33,249 nt of DNA. Source: Hydrogenophaga intermedia (GTDB taxonomy: Bacteria > Pseudomonadota > Gammaproteobacteria > Burkholderiales > Burkholderiaceae_C). The notes under the pieces were generated by a model that was given only the letters and a program-made list of their open reading frames with translations, searched no databases and was not told where the DNA came from. How positions within the stretch are numbered: position 1 is the stretch's first letter; each line of letters starts with the position of its first letter. The position numbers were made by a program, and so were the translations under genes. Location of the stretch: NCBI RefSeq assembly GCF_000723405.1, contig NZ_CCAE010000050.1, positions 1 through 33,249 on the forward strand, in the 5' to 3' direction. Below, one piece after another: positions 7,795 through 16,059 of the stretch.

Positions 7795-8811
7795 ATGTTG
7801 TCCTCTCTGAAGCGCGCCCTGCCGGGCGCCGGCCTGTTGTTCGCGTGCACTGTGGCCATGGCACAGGCCACCCTGGCGCCGCCGCCAGCCCAGGCGATTG
7901 CCACGGTGGTGAAGGTCTCGCCCCTACCCTGGTTCGACCGCATGGCCCAGGGCGTGCGGGCCTTCGAGCAATCCACCGAGGGCGTGCGCGCCCATCAGTA
8001 CGGCCCGGCGCGCGCCGAGCCCGCCCTGCAGGTGGCGTTGCTGGAAGATCTGTTGCGCGAGCAGCCGCCGCAGGCCCTGGCCCTCGTGCCCACCGACCCC
8101 GCCGCTGTGGAAGCGGTGGCGCGCCGCGCCATGGCCAAAGGCATCGTGGTCGTCACGCACGAGGCCGACAACCTGGTCAACACGCAGGCCGACCTCGAGG
8201 CCTTCGACAACGAGGCCTTCGGCGCCGCACTCAATCAGCGCCTCGTCGCCTGCATGGGCGGGCAGGGACAGTGGACCAGCTTCGTGGGCACGCGCGGCAG
8301 CCGCACCCACCGGCGCTGGATCGATGGCGCCGCCGCCAACGCCGCCAAGTACACGCGCATGGAGCTGATCGAACCGCTGAACGAATCCAACGACGACGCC
8401 GAGCAGGCGTACCAGCGCGCGCGCGAACTGCTCCAGCGCCACCCCGATCTGCGCGGCTTCCAGGGCACGGCCTCCAGCGACGTGATCGGCATCGGCCGCG
8501 CCGTGCTGGAAGCCGGCCGCGCGGGCAAGGTCTGCGTCGTGGGCACGGGCCTGCCGCGGCGCAGCCGGGTGCTGCTGGAGGCGGGCGCCATCCAGGCCAT
8601 CGGCTTCTGGGACCCGCGCGACGCTGGCCTGGCGCTGAACCGCCTCGCGCACCGCCTGCTGCAAGGGCAGGCCCTCGAGGACGGCATGGACCTGGGTGTG
8701 CCGGGCTACCGGAAGATGCGCGTGCGCCCGGGTGCGGGGCGCGGCGTGGTCGTCACGGGTGACGCGGCCGTCGTCGTGGACCGCGAGGGCGCGCGCGCTT
8801 ACGACTTCTGA
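7795..8811 (+). CDS. periplasmic sugar/autoinducer-2-type binding protein (type 1 PBP fold), orphan
   Basis: 338-residue exported solute-binding protein. The start at 7795 follows GGAG (7785-7788). The signal peptide ends near VAMAQA. The body follows the ribose/rhamnose/AI-2 binding protein pattern: VVKVSPLPWFDRMAQGVRAF, ALALVPTDPAAVEAVARRAMAKGIVVVTHEAD, LRGFQGTASSDVIGIGRAV and AIQAIGFWDPRDAG. This resembles the LsrB/RhaS branch of the type 1 periplasmic binding proteins. There is no permease or ATPase gene beside it, so it is an orphan receptor or works with a distant transporter or sensor. Its stop codon abuts the stop of the convergent lipid kinase with no gap (TGA/TCA at 8809-8814). Confidence 0.75.
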   Translation: MLSSLKRALPGAGLLFACTVAMAQATLAPPPAQAIATVVKVSPLPWFDRMAQGVRAFEQSTEGVRAHQYGPARAEPALQVALLEDLLREQPPQALALVPTDPAAVEAVARRAMAKGIVVVTHEADNLVNTQADLEAFDNEAFGAALNQRLVACMGGQGQWTSFVGTRGSRTHRRWIDGAAANAAKYTRMELIEPLNESNDDAEQAYQRARELLQRHPDLRGFQGTASSDVIGIGRAVLEAGRAGKVCVVGTGLPRRSRVLLEAGAIQAIGFWDPRDAGLALNRLAHRLLQGQALEDGMDLGVPGYRKMRVRPGAGRGVVVTGDAAVVVDREGARAYDF

Positions 8812-9702
8812 TCAGCCCTTGCGCACCACGCGCAGCGCCGACGGCCGCACCACCACCTGCACCGAGCGCGCCAGGCCCAGCCATTCGCCGTCGGCCGCCA
8901 GCGGCAGGTCGCCGCGGGCCAGGATCAGCAGGGCCTCGAAGGCCTGAGTGCGGATGCGCGGGTGACCCAGGTGGCGGCCGTGCAGCAGGCGCGGCAGCAT
9001 CAGCAGCGCGCCGCCGCGCGTGAAGGGCCCCGCCAGCAGCAGGTTGAGCAGGCCGTCGTGGGTGCGCGCGCCCGGCGTGGCCGGCATGCCGCCGCCGAAG
9101 GTGGGCGTGTTCAGGCTGGCGGCGAACAGGGCGGGGCCGCTGTGCAGGTGCTCCCCGTCCACGGTGATGTCCAGCGTCCAGGTGCGCAAGGCCGCGAGCT
9201 CGCGCAGCGTGGCCCACAGGTAGCGCGGCAGGCCGCGCAGGCGGGCCGGGCCGTCGAGCGCGCGGCGCGCCACGGCGGCGTCGAAGCCCGCGCTCAGGCT
9301 GGAGATGAAATGGCTCTCGTGCGCGCGGCCCTGGTCGTCGTGCCAGATGGCCAGGCCCAGGTCGATGAAGCCGGCGGGGGCGTTGAGCGCGTGCGACAAC
9401 CAGGCCAGCGGCGCCTCGTCCAGGCCGAGCGCGCGCGCCACGTCGTTGCCACTGCCCAGAGGCACCAGACCCAGCTCGTGGTCGCGCTCGATGAGCGCGG
9501 GCAGCCAGCGGTGCAGGGTGCCGTCGCCGCCCACGGCGACCACGCGGCTGCCGCGGGGCAGGGCGTGCAGCAGCGCGAGCGCGGCCTCGGCGCTGTCGGG
9601 CACGTGCAGGGCCACGTCGGCGGGCAGGGCGTTGCGCAGCGCGGGCAGCAGCGCAGTGGCCCGGCCCGCGCGGGCGCTGGGGTTGAAGAGAACGGCGCGC
9701 AC
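8812..9702 (-). CDS. diacylglycerol/lipid kinase family protein (YegS-like)
   Basis: 296-residue member of the DAGK catalytic-domain family (YegS/DgkB/BmrU type), which phosphorylates a lipid using ATP at the inner membrane face. It shows the nucleotide motif GGDGT (residues 58-62), PLGSGND (81-87) and the beta-sandwich C-terminal part typical of YegS-like kinases. The start is a GTG at 9702, 13 nt after the icmF stop, with no good Shine-Dalgarno, so translation probably depends on the upstream gene. It is the third gene of the ppk2-icmF run. The exact lipid substrate is not predictable. Confidence 0.85.
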   Translation of the reverse strand: MRAVLFNPSARAGRATALLPALRNALPADVALHVPDSAEAALALLHALPRGSRVVAVGGDGTLHRWLPALIERDHELGLVPLGSGNDVARALGLDEAPLAWLSHALNAPAGFIDLGLAIWHDDQGRAHESHFISSLSAGFDAAVARRALDGPARLRGLPRYLWATLRELAALRTWTLDITVDGEHLHSGPALFAASLNTPTFGGGMPATPGARTHDGLLNLLLAGPFTRGGALLMLPRLLHGRHLGHPRIRTQAFEALLILARGDLPLAADGEWLGLARSVQVVVRPSALRVVRKG

Positions 9703-9715
9703 GGGGCGGCGCCGC

Positions 9716-12700
9716 TCACATGTTGCGCCGGTACTGGCCGCCCACCTCGAACAGCGCGCTGGTGATCTGGCCCAGCGAGCAGCAGCGCACCGCGTCCATC
9801 AACACCTCGAAAACGTTGCCGTTCTCGATGACGGTGCGCTTGAGGCGCTCGAGCATCGCGGGTGATTCGCCCGCGTGGCGCGCATGGAAGTCCTGCAGGC
9901 GCTTCAGCTGACACTGCTTTTCCTCGTCGGTGGAGCGCGCCAGCTCCAGCGACTGCGGGATCGGGTCGCCGTGCGGGTTGCGGAAAGTGTTCACGCCGAT
10001 GATGGGCAGCTCGCCGGTGTGCTTGAGCATCTCGTAGTGCATCGACTCGTCCTGGATGCGGCCGCGCTGGTAGCCGGTTTCCATGGCGCCCAACACGCCG
10101 CCGCGCTCGGCGATGCGCTCGAACTCGGCCAGCACGGCTTCCTCCACCAGTTCGGTCAACTCCTCGATGATGAAGCTGCCTTGGCTGGGGTTCTCGTTCT
10201 TCGCCAGGCCCCACTCGCGGTTGATGATGAGCTGGATCGCCATCGCACGGCGCACCGAGTCTTCCGTCGGGGTGGTGATGGCCTCGTCGAAGGCGTTCGT
10301 GTGCAGGCTGTTGCAGTTGTCGTAGATCGCGATCAGTGCCTGCAGCGTGGTTCGGATGTCGTTGAACTGGATTTCCTGCGCGTGCAGGCTGCGCCCGCTG
10401 GTCTGCACGTGGTACTTGAGCTTCTGGCTGCGCTCGTTGGCGCCGTACTTCTCGCGCATGGCCACGGCCCAGATGCGCCGCGCCACGCGGCCCATCACGG
10501 TGTACTCCGGGTCCATGCCGTTGCTGAAGAAGAAGCTCAGGTTGGGCGCGAAGTCGTCGATGTGCATGCCGCGCGCCAGGTAGGCCTCCACGAAGGTGAA
10601 GCCGTTCGAGAGCGTGAAGGCGAGCTGGCTGATGGGGTTGGCACCGGCCTCGGCGATGTGGTATCCGCTGATGGACACCGAGTAGAAGTTGCGCACGTCG
10701 TGGTGCACGAAGTAGCTGGCGATATCGCCCATTACCTTCAGGCTGAACTCGGTGCTGAAGATGCAGGTGTTCTGGCCCTGGTCCTCTTTCAGGATGTCGG
10801 CCTGCACCGTGCCGCGCACGTTGGCCAGCACCCATTCGCGGATCTTGGCGGCCTCGGTATCGGTGGGCTCGCGGCCGTTGTCGGCCTTGAACTTCTCCAG
10901 GTTCTGGTCGATGGCCGTGTTCATGAACATGGCCAGGATGCTGGGCGCGGGCCCGTTGATGGTCATGGACACGGAGGTGGCCGGGTGGCACAGGTCGAAG
11001 CCGCCGTAGAGCACCTTCATGTCGTCCAGCGTGGCGATGGACACGCCCGAGTTGCCCACCTTGCCGTAGATGTCGGGCCGAGGGTCGGGGTCGTTGCCGT
11101 AGAGCGTGACCGAATCGAACGCGGTGGACAGGCGCTTGGCCGGCATGCCCTCGGAGAGCAGCTTGAAGCGGCGGTTGGTGCGGAAGGGGTCGCCCTCGCC
11201 GGCGAACATGCGGGTCGGGTCTTCGCCCTCGCGCTTGAAGGCGAAGGTGCCGGCGGTGTAGGGGAAGCTGCCGGGCACGTTCTCCAGCATCAGCCACTTG
11301 AGCAGCTCACCGTGGTCTTCGTAGGGCGGCAGCGCGACCTTGCGGATGACCGTGCCTGACAGGCTTTTCGTGGTGAGCTGAGTGCGAATCTCCTTGTCGC
11401 GGATCTTCACCACGTACTCGTCGCCCGAGTAGGCCTTCTGCATGTCGGGCCACTGCGCCAGCAGCTTGCGCGCGCCCGGGTCCTGGTCGAGCTCGCGCAC
11501 CTGGGCGAGGTCGATCACGGCCTCGGCGGCGCGCGAGCGCTCGGGCTTGTCGACACGCAGCATCTCGGCGCTGGCACGCAGCTGCTGGATCTCGCGCGCC
11601 AGGCGTGCCTGCTGCTGCACGCCCTGCTTGTAGCTGCGCACGGTGTCGGAAATTTCGGCCAGGTAGCGCGTGCGCGCGGGCGGCACGATGGGCGTCTGGT
11701 TGGTGCTGTGGCGCACGCTCACCACGGGCAGCACGCCCTCGCCCAGCGTCAGGCCCAGCTCGCCCAGGCGGGGCTTGAGCGCCTGGTACAGCGCAGTCAC
11801 ACCGTCGTCGTTGAAGCGCGCGGCCATGGTGCCGAACACCGGCATCTCATCGGGGCGCTTGCCCCAGGCCTCCTTGTTGCGCTGCACCTGCTTGGCCACG
11901 TCGCGCAGCGCGTCGGCCGCGCCCTTGCGGTCGAACTTGTTGATGGCGACGAACTCGGCGAAGTCCAGCATGTCGATTTTCTCGAGCTGACTGGCGGCGC
12001 CGAACTCGGGCGTCATCACGTACAGGGGCACGTCCACGTGCGGCACGATGGCCGCGTCGCCCTGGCCGATGCCCGAGGTCTCCACGATGATCAGGTCGAA
12101 GCCCGTGGCCTTGCAGGCGGCGATCACGTCGGGCAGGGCCGCGCTGATCTCGCTGCCGAAGTCGCGCGTGGCCAGGCTGCGCATGAAGACGCGCAAGCCT
12201 TTTTGCCAGGGCGCGATGGCGTTCATGCGGATGCGGTCACCCAGCAGTGCGCCGCCGCTCTTGCGGCGCGACGGGTCGATGCTGATGACGGCCACGCGTG
12301 CGCTGTCGCCCTGGTCCAGGCGCAGGCGGCGGATGAGTTCGTCGGTGAGCGAGGACTTGCCCGCGCCACCGGTGCCCGTGATGCCCAGTACGGGCACCTT
12401 CACTTGCGCGGCCGCATCGCGCACGGCCTGCACGAGCCCTGCGTCGGCCTGGCCGTTCTCGATCACCGTGATGAGCTGGGCCAGCGCGCGCCAGTGGGCC
12501 TCGCCCTGGCCCCGGATGGCCTTCAAGGCCGTGGGTGCGTGCGGCGACAGGTCCTGGTCGCATCGCATGACCATCTCGCCGATCATGCCCTGCAGGCCCA
12601 TGCGCTGGCCGTCCTCGGGGCTGTAGATGCGCGTCACGCCGTAGGCCTGCAGTTCCTGGATTTCGCTCGGCACGATCACGCCGCCACCGCCGCCGAACAC

Positions 12701-13009
12701 GCGGATGTGCTCACCGCCGCGCTGCTTGAGCAGGTCGACCATGTACATGAAGTACTCGACGTGCCCGCCCTGGTAGCTGCTGATCGCGATGCCCTGCACG
12801 TCTTCCTGCAGGGCGGCTGTCACCACCTCGTCCACGCTGCGGTTGTGGCCCAGGTGGATCACCTCGGCGCCCATGCCTTGCAGGATGCGGCGCATGATGT
12901 TGATGGCCGCGTCGTGGCCATCGAACAGGCTGGCGGCGGTGACGAAGCGCACCTTGTGTTTCGGGCGGTACTGGGTCAGGGCCTGGTAGTCGGCGCTCAG
13001 CTGGGTCAT
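9716..13009 (-). CDS. icmF: fused isobutyryl-CoA mutase/GTPase IcmF
   Basis: 1097-residue adenosylcobalamin-dependent acyl-CoA mutase with its G-protein chaperone in the same chain. It interconverts isobutyryl-CoA and n-butyryl-CoA, and in some members isovaleryl-CoA and pivalyl-CoA. Order of domains: B12-binding domain (about 15-150) with DGHDAA, His32 being the lower cobalt ligand; MeaB-like GTPase (about 200-420) with P-loop GTGGAGKS (212-219) and NKFD (357-360); linker; then the mutase TIM barrel (about 560-1097) with FPYTAGTFAFKR, RMFAGEGDPFRTNRRF and GFDLCHPATSVSMTINGPAP. The fusion order and the RMFAGEG/RTNRRF signature separate it from methylmalonyl-CoA mutase. It lies 22 nt after ppk2. 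The 3-hydroxybutyryl-CoA dehydrogenase in the window would act on the product pathway. Confidence 0.95.
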   Translation of the reverse strand: MTQLSADYQALTQYRPKHKVRFVTAASLFDGHDAAINIMRRILQGMGAEVIHLGHNRSVDEVVTAALQEDVQGIAISSYQGGHVEYFMYMVDLLKQRGGEHIRVFGGGGGVIVPSEIQELQAYGVTRIYSPEDGQRMGLQGMIGEMVMRCDQDLSPHAPTALKAIRGQGEAHWRALAQLITVIENGQADAGLVQAVRDAAAQVKVPVLGITGTGGAGKSSLTDELIRRLRLDQGDSARVAVISIDPSRRKSGGALLGDRIRMNAIAPWQKGLRVFMRSLATRDFGSEISAALPDVIAACKATGFDLIIVETSGIGQGDAAIVPHVDVPLYVMTPEFGAASQLEKIDMLDFAEFVAINKFDRKGAADALRDVAKQVQRNKEAWGKRPDEMPVFGTMAARFNDDGVTALYQALKPRLGELGLTLGEGVLPVVSVRHSTNQTPIVPPARTRYLAEISDTVRSYKQGVQQQARLAREIQQLRASAEMLRVDKPERSRAAEAVIDLAQVRELDQDPGARKLLAQWPDMQKAYSGDEYVVKIRDKEIRTQLTTKSLSGTVIRKVALPPYEDHGELLKWLMLENVPGSFPYTAGTFAFKREGEDPTRMFAGEGDPFRTNRRFKLLSEGMPAKRLSTAFDSVTLYGNDPDPRPDIYGKVGNSGVSIATLDDMKVLYGGFDLCHPATSVSMTINGPAPSILAMFMNTAIDQNLEKFKADNGREPTDTEAAKIREWVLANVRGTVQADILKEDQGQNTCIFSTEFSLKVMGDIASYFVHHDVRNFYSVSISGYHIAEAGANPISQLAFTLSNGFTFVEAYLARGMHIDDFAPNLSFFFSNGMDPEYTVMGRVARRIWAVAMREKYGANERSQKLKYHVQTSGRSLHAQEIQFNDIRTTLQALIAIYDNCNSLHTNAFDEAITTPTEDSVRRAMAIQLIINREWGLAKNENPSQGSFIIEELTELVEEAVLAEFERIAERGGVLGAMETGYQRGRIQDESMHYEMLKHTGELPIIGVNTFRNPHGDPIPQSLELARSTDEEKQCQLKRLQDFHARHAGESPAMLERLKRTVIENGNVFEVLMDAVRCCSLGQITSALFEVGGQYRRNM

Positions 13010-13031
13010 GGGGTGTCTCTCTCGGGTGGAA

Positions 13032-13913
13032 TCATTCGACGCGCAGGTTCTTCAGCGCGGGGTCGTCGGGCGGGAAGCGCAGCTCCAGCCGCTTCAAGGT
13101 GTCGCGCACGATGGTGGCGACCATCAGGTTGCGGTGGGTCTTGCTGTTGGCGGGCACCACGGTCCAGGGCGCCCAGGGCGTGCTGGTGGCCTCCAGCAGG
13201 TCCTGGTAGGCCTTTTGATACGCAGGCCATTGCTTGCGCACTTCCAGGTCGCCCAGGCTGAACTTCCAGTGCTTGTCCGGGTCGTCGATGCGGTCCTGCA
13301 GGCGCTGGCGCTGTTCATCGAAGCCGATGTGCAGCATGAACTTCAGGATGACGGTGCCGGTCTCGGCCAGCAGGCGCTCGAAGTCGTTGATGTGTGCGTA
13401 GCGCTGCTGTGTTTGCGCCTTGTCGATCCAGCCATTGACCACGGGCACCAGCACGTCCTCGTAGTGACTGCGGTTGAAGACCACGATCTCGCCGTTGCCC
13501 GGCATGGCCTGGTGGATGCGCCAGAGGTAGTCGTGCGCGCGTTCGGGTTCGGTGGGCGCCTTCCAGCCCACGGTGCGCACACCCAGCGGGCTGGTGCGGC
13601 CGAACACGCCGCGCACGGTGCCGTCCTTGCCCGCGGTGTCGGTGCCCTGCAGCACCACCAGGAGCTTGTATCGGCCATCGGGGTGGAACACGTTCTGCAG
13701 GGCGTCGATCTCGCCGGCGAGACGTTCCACCGCCTCCTTGTCGGCGGCCTTGTCGCCGCCGGAGAACGGCTTGTCGCCCGGGTCCAGCGCACCGAGCGAC
13801 ACCTTCGGGTTGGCCGCATCGGGGTCGATCTGCCAGTCGCGCCAGCGGGCGCCCTTGGGCGCGCGCAGCACCGACGCGTCGAAGGGCAGGCGGGCTTCGC
13901 GGGAGTTGGGCAT
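13032..13913 (-). CDS. ppk2: polyphosphate kinase 2 family protein
   Basis: 293-residue PPK2-family kinase that uses polyphosphate to phosphorylate nucleotides in the cytoplasm. It has Walker A GTDTAGKDG (residues 90-98), lid region VRTVGWKAPTEPERAHDYLWR and Walker B FNRSHYEDV (146-154). The TDTAGKDG form and the length resemble the class III enzymes, which make ADP and ATP from AMP, rather than class I (usually DAAGKGG); I am unsure of the class. The protein start fits the family. It is the first gene of the run with icmF and the lipid kinase, and a perfect dyad lies 52 nt upstream of its start. Confidence 0.9.
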   Translation of the reverse strand: MPNSREARLPFDASVLRAPKGARWRDWQIDPDAANPKVSLGALDPGDKPFSGGDKAADKEAVERLAGEIDALQNVFHPDGRYKLLVVLQGTDTAGKDGTVRGVFGRTSPLGVRTVGWKAPTEPERAHDYLWRIHQAMPGNGEIVVFNRSHYEDVLVPVVNGWIDKAQTQQRYAHINDFERLLAETGTVILKFMLHIGFDEQRQRLQDRIDDPDKHWKFSLGDLEVRKQWPAYQKAYQDLLEATSTPWAPWTVVPANSKTHRNLMVATIVRDTLKRLELRFPPDDPALKNLRVE

Positions 13914-13964
13914 GGCGGGGCTTGGTGGAAGGCGCGACGGATACCCTAACCGGGCACCGCTGAA

Positions 13965-13986
13965 TTGACGTTAACGTAAACGTCAA
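13965..13986. promoter_or_regulatory. palindromic operator candidate (LiuR/MerR-like) upstream of ppk2-icmF
   Basis: Perfect dyad: TTGACGTT at 13965-13972, spacer AACGTA, AACGTCAA at 13979-13986. It lies between the TRAP terminator and the ppk2 start on the minus strand. The TTGACGT...ACGTCAA form resembles, from memory, operators of the MerR-family regulator LiuR, which controls branched-chain amino acid and acyl-CoA catabolism in proteobacteria. A TTGACG that could serve as a -35 element forms one arm on the minus strand. Regulation of ppk2-icmF by a LiuR-like protein is inferred. Confidence 0.6.
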
Positions 13987-14004
13987 TGGTAGCGGCAAAC
14001 CATG

Positions 14005-14028
14005 AAAAAGGGGCGCCGAAGCGCCCCC
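14005..14028 (-). terminator. intrinsic terminator of the TRAP operon
   Basis: On the minus strand the sequence reads GGGGCGC-TTCG-GCGCCCC followed by TTTTT, a GC-rich 7-bp stem with a stable tetraloop and a U-run. It lies 19 nt after the dctM stop (stem 14010-14027, U-run 14005-14009). Confidence 0.9.
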
Positions 14029-14046
14029 GTGCGGGATGAGCGGTGA

Positions 14047-16059
14047 TCAGTTGTAGAGCACCGAAGGCAGCCACAGGCCGATCCCGGGGAAGAGGTACAG
14101 CAGCACGATGGCGATGATCTGGATGCCCATGAAAGGAATCATGCCGGCGAAGATCTGATTCAGCGTCACGTGCTTCGGCGCCACGCCCTTCAGGTAGAAC
14201 GCGCTCATGGCCACGGGCGGGCTCAGGAAGGCGGTCTGCAGGTTCAGCGCCACCAGCAGGCCGAAGAACAGCGGGTCGACGCCGAAGTTGTCCAGCAGCG
14301 GGATGAAGATCGGCATGAAGATCACGATGATCTCGGTCCACTCCAGCGGCCAGCCCAGGATGAAGATGATGATCTGCGACAGGATCAGGAACTCCGTCTT
14401 GGACAGGTTCATGCCCAGCACCCACTGCTCCACCAGTTCCTGGCCGCCCAGCAGCGCGAACGCGGCCGAGAAGATGGCCGAGCCCACGAACAGCCAGCAC
14501 ACCATGGCGCTGGTCTTGGCGGTGAGGAACACGCTGTCCTTGACGACGGAGAAAGTGAGTTGCCGGTAGGCCGCGGCCAGCAGGAAGCCGCCGAAGGCGC
14601 CCACGGCCGCCGCCTCGGTGGGCGTGGCCAGGCCGAACACGATGGAGCCGAGAACCGCCAGGATGAGCACCATCAGCGGGAAGAAGCTGGAGAGCAGCAT
14701 CTTGAAGATCTCGACCCGGGCGTAGCTGAACAGCGCGTAGAACACCGCGAGCGCGAGGGCGCCCACGGCCACGCCGATCCAGTAGCCGGCACCCGCGCCG
14801 CCCGGCGCCGTGTCGGCATCCGATGCGCCATCGCCCGGGCTGGCGGGCGAGCCCGATGGCTCGGCGAGGCCATTCGCGGGTTCGGGTTCGGCTTCGCCCA
14901 GGGCCTCGGGCTGGTCCCCGGACGGCGGTTCGGCCAGGCCCGCCTCGCCCTCGTCGCCGGGGGGCTCGCTCAGGCCGCTGTCGGGTTCGGCCAAGCCTTG
15001 CCCCTCACCCCCTGGAGGCTCGGCCAGACCTGTACCGGCGTCCTGCGAAGGGCCGCCCAGGCCCAGCGGCACCAATCCGGCCGGCACGTCGGCCGCCACC
15101 GGCTTGGCGCTGGGGTAGCTGAGCACCGCGACGGCCACGAACAGCGCGGCCGGCAGCAGCACCACGCCGAGCTGGCGCAGCAGGTAGCCGGTAGAGACGC
15201 CCTGGTTGTTGCGCCCCTTGAGCGCCGACAGCAGGCCGAGCAGTGCCGATTTGCCGGCGGTGGCGCCGATCTTCAGCAGCGGTTCGGGCAGCGGTACCTG
15301 CCGTTGCTCGGCCGACAGGGGCGGTGCCCAGGCCGGCTTGAGCTTGGCCAGGATGATCACGTACACGATGTACAGGCCAGCCAGCATCAGGCCGGGGAAG
15401 AAGGCGCCCGCGTACAGCTTCACCACGGAGACGCCGGCGGTGGCGCCGTAGACGATCAGCAGCACCGAGGGCGGGATCAGGATGCCCAAGCAGCCACCCG
15501 CGGTGATGGAGCCCGCGGCCAGGCGCGTGTCGTAGCCGCCCTTGAGCATCTGCGGCAGTGCCAGCAGGCCCATGAGCGTGACCACCGCGCCGACGATACC
15601 GGTGGCCGTGGCGAACACCGCGCACGTGACCAGCGTGGCCACCGCCAGCGAACCCGGCACCCGCGCGAGCGACAGGTGCAGGCTGCGGAACAGCTTTTCG
15701 ATCAGGTTCGCGCGCTCGACCAGGTAGCCCATGAACACGAACAGCGGGATCGCGATCAGCACGTCGCTGGCCATCACCGAGAACGCGCGCTGCACCATCA
15801 GGTCCAGCGTCTGCGTGATCGCTCCGCGCGCGGTCTGGTCGCCCGAGTGGTAGGCGAAGAAGGTGAAGATCATCCCCATGCCCATCAGCGTGAAGGCGGT
15901 AGGGAAGCCCAGCATGATGGCCACCACCACCAGCGAGAGCATGAGCAGGCCGTAGTGGCCATTGGTCATCGTGTCGACGCTGAGCACCATGCCGACCACG
16001 CCGGCCACGATGATCCCCATCAGGATGAAGCCGAACCAGAGTTCCTTGCGGATCGTCAT
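14047..16059 (-). CDS. dctM: TRAP transporter large permease (DctM), with a long insertion
   Basis: 670-residue 12-TM-type large permease of a tripartite ATP-independent periplasmic transporter, driven by a sodium or proton gradient. The start at 16059 (MTIRKELWFGF) overlaps the dctQ stop by one base (TGATG). Family hallmarks include SVMASDVLIAIPLFVFMGYLVER, ITAGGCLGILIPPSV, GLATPTEAAAVGAFG and FLSPPVAMSAFYLKGVAP. It is much longer than the usual 430 or so residues. Residues about 290-450 hold two additional hydrophobic segments (about 299-315 and 426-446) flanking an acidic Gly/Pro/Glu-rich linker (about 340-420) with repeated GLAEP/GLSEP units. The companion genes dctQ and dctP complete the transporter. 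Confidence 0.93.
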   Translation of the reverse strand: MTIRKELWFGFILMGIIVAGVVGMVLSVDTMTNGHYGLLMLSLVVVAIMLGFPTAFTLMGMGMIFTFFAYHSGDQTARGAITQTLDLMVQRAFSVMASDVLIAIPLFVFMGYLVERANLIEKLFRSLHLSLARVPGSLAVATLVTCAVFATATGIVGAVVTLMGLLALPQMLKGGYDTRLAAGSITAGGCLGILIPPSVLLIVYGATAGVSVVKLYAGAFFPGLMLAGLYIVYVIILAKLKPAWAPPLSAEQRQVPLPEPLLKIGATAGKSALLGLLSALKGRNNQGVSTGYLLRQLGVVLLPAALFVAVAVLSYPSAKPVAADVPAGLVPLGLGGPSQDAGTGLAEPPGGEGQGLAEPDSGLSEPPGDEGEAGLAEPPSGDQPEALGEAEPEPANGLAEPSGSPASPGDGASDADTAPGGAGAGYWIGVAVGALALAVFYALFSYARVEIFKMLLSSFFPLMVLILAVLGSIVFGLATPTEAAAVGAFGGFLLAAAYRQLTFSVVKDSVFLTAKTSAMVCWLFVGSAIFSAAFALLGGQELVEQWVLGMNLSKTEFLILSQIIIFILGWPLEWTEIIVIFMPIFIPLLDNFGVDPLFFGLLVALNLQTAFLSPPVAMSAFYLKGVAPKHVTLNQIFAGMIPFMGIQIIAIVLLYLFPGIGLWLPSVLYN
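14784..15036 (-). repeat. GLAEP-type low-complexity repeat inside dctM
   Basis: This stretch encodes about residues 342-426 of DctM: imperfect repeats of the form GLAEPPGGEG, GLAEPDS, GLSEPPGDEG, GLAEPPSGDQ and GLAEPSGS, then an Ala/Gly/Asp-rich tail. The segment is acidic, disordered in character and lies between two predicted membrane segments. Confidence 0.7.

Noticed and set aside
11708..13261. 517-codon open frame antisense to icmF and ppk2
   Set aside because: No recognisable motifs, and both genes on the other strand are full length and conserved.
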